Below are positions 38,219-39,396 of a DNA stretch of 39,396 nt, in pieces. The DNA is taken from positions 1 to 39,396 of the forward strand of contig CANJQI010000032.1 of the NCBI GenBank assembly GCA_947476215.1. The letters run 5' to 3'. How positions within the stretch are numbered: the first letter of the stretch is position 1; each line of letters opens with the position of its first letter. The stretch is from Betaproteobacteria bacterium (GTDB lineage: Bacteria > Pseudomonadota > Gammaproteobacteria > Burkholderiales > SG8-41). Under the pieces are notes generated by a model, which saw only the letters and a program-made list of their open reading frames with translations, made no database searches and was not told where the DNA came from. A program made the position numbers and the translations under genes.

Positions 38219-39396
38219 CTAGGGCTGCAATGCCTTCATCAACAATTCCACATTGGGCATGGTCTCCATGTTCTGGACCCAATGCACCACGGTATCGGTT
38301 TTCGCCTTGCCCAGAACGGGGGTGGCAATCAGGCGAAACTTGCCTTCGATATCCGCATCGGTCGGTCTCAGATAACGCTCGATTTCGCTGCGGTCTATTT
38401 CCAGGCTGTGAGTCACGCCACCACGCAACCGTACCGAAATGCGCGCCAGACTGCGCGCCGGGTACTGCCGTTCGTAGTCCTCATTTTCGGTGATCCGCAC
38501 TTTTTCCGCCATCGCCAGTACTTTTCGGTCCCGCAACGCCTCGGGACGATACGCCGGGCCCAGCAACTGCCCCGGATCGCGTGTGCAGACCGCCACAGCC
38601 AGGCAATACGGCAAGCTGCCGCGCGCCGCTATTTCGTTTTCAGGCCGCGGCTTGTTGAACATCGCGGTGCGGCGCGGGCAATCGGCGTGTATTTCCTCGA
38701 CATCGTCGGCGCGTATATCGTGTTCATCGGCCAGCCGGAACATGGCTTCCAGCGACGACGCAATAGGGCCTATGGCCGCGTAATACTTGGTAATCACGCC
38801 GCTTAACAGTTCCCATTGCGCAAACGTGTAATCCGCGGCGATACCTTCGGTCAGCCGCTCGGGATGATTCTCGGCGGATATCACGTTAAGCCAGGTGCCT
38901 GTCACGTCACGCATGCCTTTGGTACCGCGCGCGGCCATCTCCGCCGCCAGCAAACCGGATGCGCAGGCCTGCCCGCCGACCAGCCATTTGACGGTACCGG
39001 GCTGGTTGGCGCGACCTGTGGCGAACGGCGCTATGTTGAGCGCAATACCAATCGCATTGTCCATGTGTTCGGCGTCCAGCCCCATCATATGAGCAGCCGT
39101 CACAGCGGGCCCGATTGCCCCGAGAAATCCGATGGTGGACCAGCCGCGATAAAACGCGTGCGGATGCAGCGCGCGGCCGAATCGAATTTCAATCTCGTAT
39201 CCAGCCACGACCGCCGGCAGTATCGCCGCGCCACCCAAGCCACGCTTCTCGGCGACCGCGAGCGCTACCGAAATAATCTCGCACCCCGGATGCACCGTAC
39301 CACGCGGCGCCGCATCGGCAAGCTCCAGGCCGAATATATACGTCGCATGGGCAAGTCCCGCGAGCGCGGCCGTGGTCTTCTGACCACCGGGCAGCA
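38219..39396 (-). CDS. MmgE/PrpD family protein (copy 4), N-terminus beyond the right edge
   Basis: About 392 codons are visible. The frame stays open to the edge (LPGGQKTTAALAGLAHATYI then FGLELADAAPRGTVHPG), so the real start is outside, not at 39295. The AHATYIFGLE block stands for the AHALDxDD motif, so its first Asp is absent, while the HPG that follows is kept. TVKWLVGGQACASGLLAAEM retains the active-site Lys. In the last motif VITKYYAAIGPIASSLEAMF the Lys is kept but the later His is Ala. It is the first visible gene of the operon with the DapA/NanA-type lyase, Bug 10 and the enolase-superfamily enzyme. Confidence 0.88.
   Translation of the reverse strand, partial: LPGGQKTTAALAGLAHATYIFGLELADAAPRGTVHPGCEIISVALAVAEKRGLGGAAILPAVVAGYEIEIRFGRALHPHAFYRGWSTIGFLGAIGPAVTAAHMMGLDAEHMDNAIGIALNIAPFATGRANQPGTVKWLVGGQACASGLLAAEMAARGTKGMRDVTGTWLNVISAENHPERLTEGIAADYTFAQWELLSGVITKYYAAIGPIASSLEAMFRLADEHDIRADDVEEIHADCPRRTAMFNKPRPENEIAARGSLPYCLAVAVCTRDPGQLLGPAYRPEALRDRKVLAMAEKVRITENEDYERQYPARSLARISVRLRGGVTHSLEIDRSEIERYLRPTDADIEGKFRLIATPVLGKAKTDTVVHWVQNMETMPNVELLMKALQP

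Noticed and set aside
37133-38806. 557-residue plus-strand frame opposite the DapA/NanA-type and MmgE/PrpD genes
   Set aside because: Long only because of codon bias on the opposite strand; His/Arg-rich, no recognisable domain, and it spans two real genes.

Overview
The window looks like chromosomal accessory DNA from an environmental betaproteobacterium, most likely Burkholderiales. The evidence is the moderately high GC content, ten intact Bug-type (tripartite tricarboxylate transporter, TTT) periplasmic receptors plus one remnant, and the repeated pairing of these receptors with MmgE/PrpD-fold enzymes. That expansion is typical of Bordetella/Cupriavidus-like lineages. The genus cannot be fixed from the sequence. 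I saw no rRNA, tRNA, CRISPR array or replication origin.

Layout. 1-420: 5'-truncated IS1380-family transposase running off the left edge, and a cluster of CTAATGG/CCATTAG repeats. 478-5863 (+): operon of a gamma-glutamyltranspeptidase-like Ntn-hydrolase with an altered substrate pocket, MmgE/PrpD, a DAO-family FAD oxidoreductase and a Bug receptor. 5864-10944: a Bug remnant, a minus-strand Bug, then a plus-strand Bug-MmgE/PrpD-Bug set. 18341-10966 (-): seven-gene operon Bug, Old-Yellow-Enzyme/FeS/FAD reductase, COG3618-type hydrolase, Bug, SDR, second amidohydrolase, GST. 18484-19740 (+): lone GlcF-like iron-sulfur protein. 23356-19722 (-): TauE/SafE permease, SDR, Bug, COG3618 hydrolase, a rearranged copy of part of the previous operon. 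23615-28571 (+): carboxymuconolactone-decarboxylase-like protein, MmgE/PrpD, six-Asp-box beta-propeller, Bug and TauD-type dioxygenase, behind an extended -10 promoter. 28591-29550 (-): Bug. 29591-31200: scar region with an NRPS adenylation/thioesterase fusion remnant and an IS110 transposase relic. 32855-31249 (-): UbiD-family decarboxylase translationally coupled to a 52-residue zinc-ribbon protein. 33335-34472: isochorismatase-family and IS1595 pseudogenes. 34518-34942: HicB-HicA. 39396-34957 (-): MmgE/PrpD (cut by the edge), DapA/NanA-family lyase, Bug, enolase-superfamily enzyme.

How it works together (inference). Each module pairs one periplasmic carboxylate receptor with cytoplasmic enzymes for organic acids: dehydratase/isomerase-fold MmgE/PrpD, lactonase-like hydrolases, SDRs, a flavin reductase, a decarboxylase, an aldolase-type lyase and an enolase-superfamily enzyme. 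No TctA/TctB-like membrane genes are present, so the receptors must dock to permeases encoded elsewhere or act as sensors. The region reads as a collection of receptor-plus-enzyme cassettes built by duplication and shuffling, with decayed mobile elements concentrated at the left edge and at 30.5-34.5 kb. No single cassette can be assigned a substrate from sequence alone.
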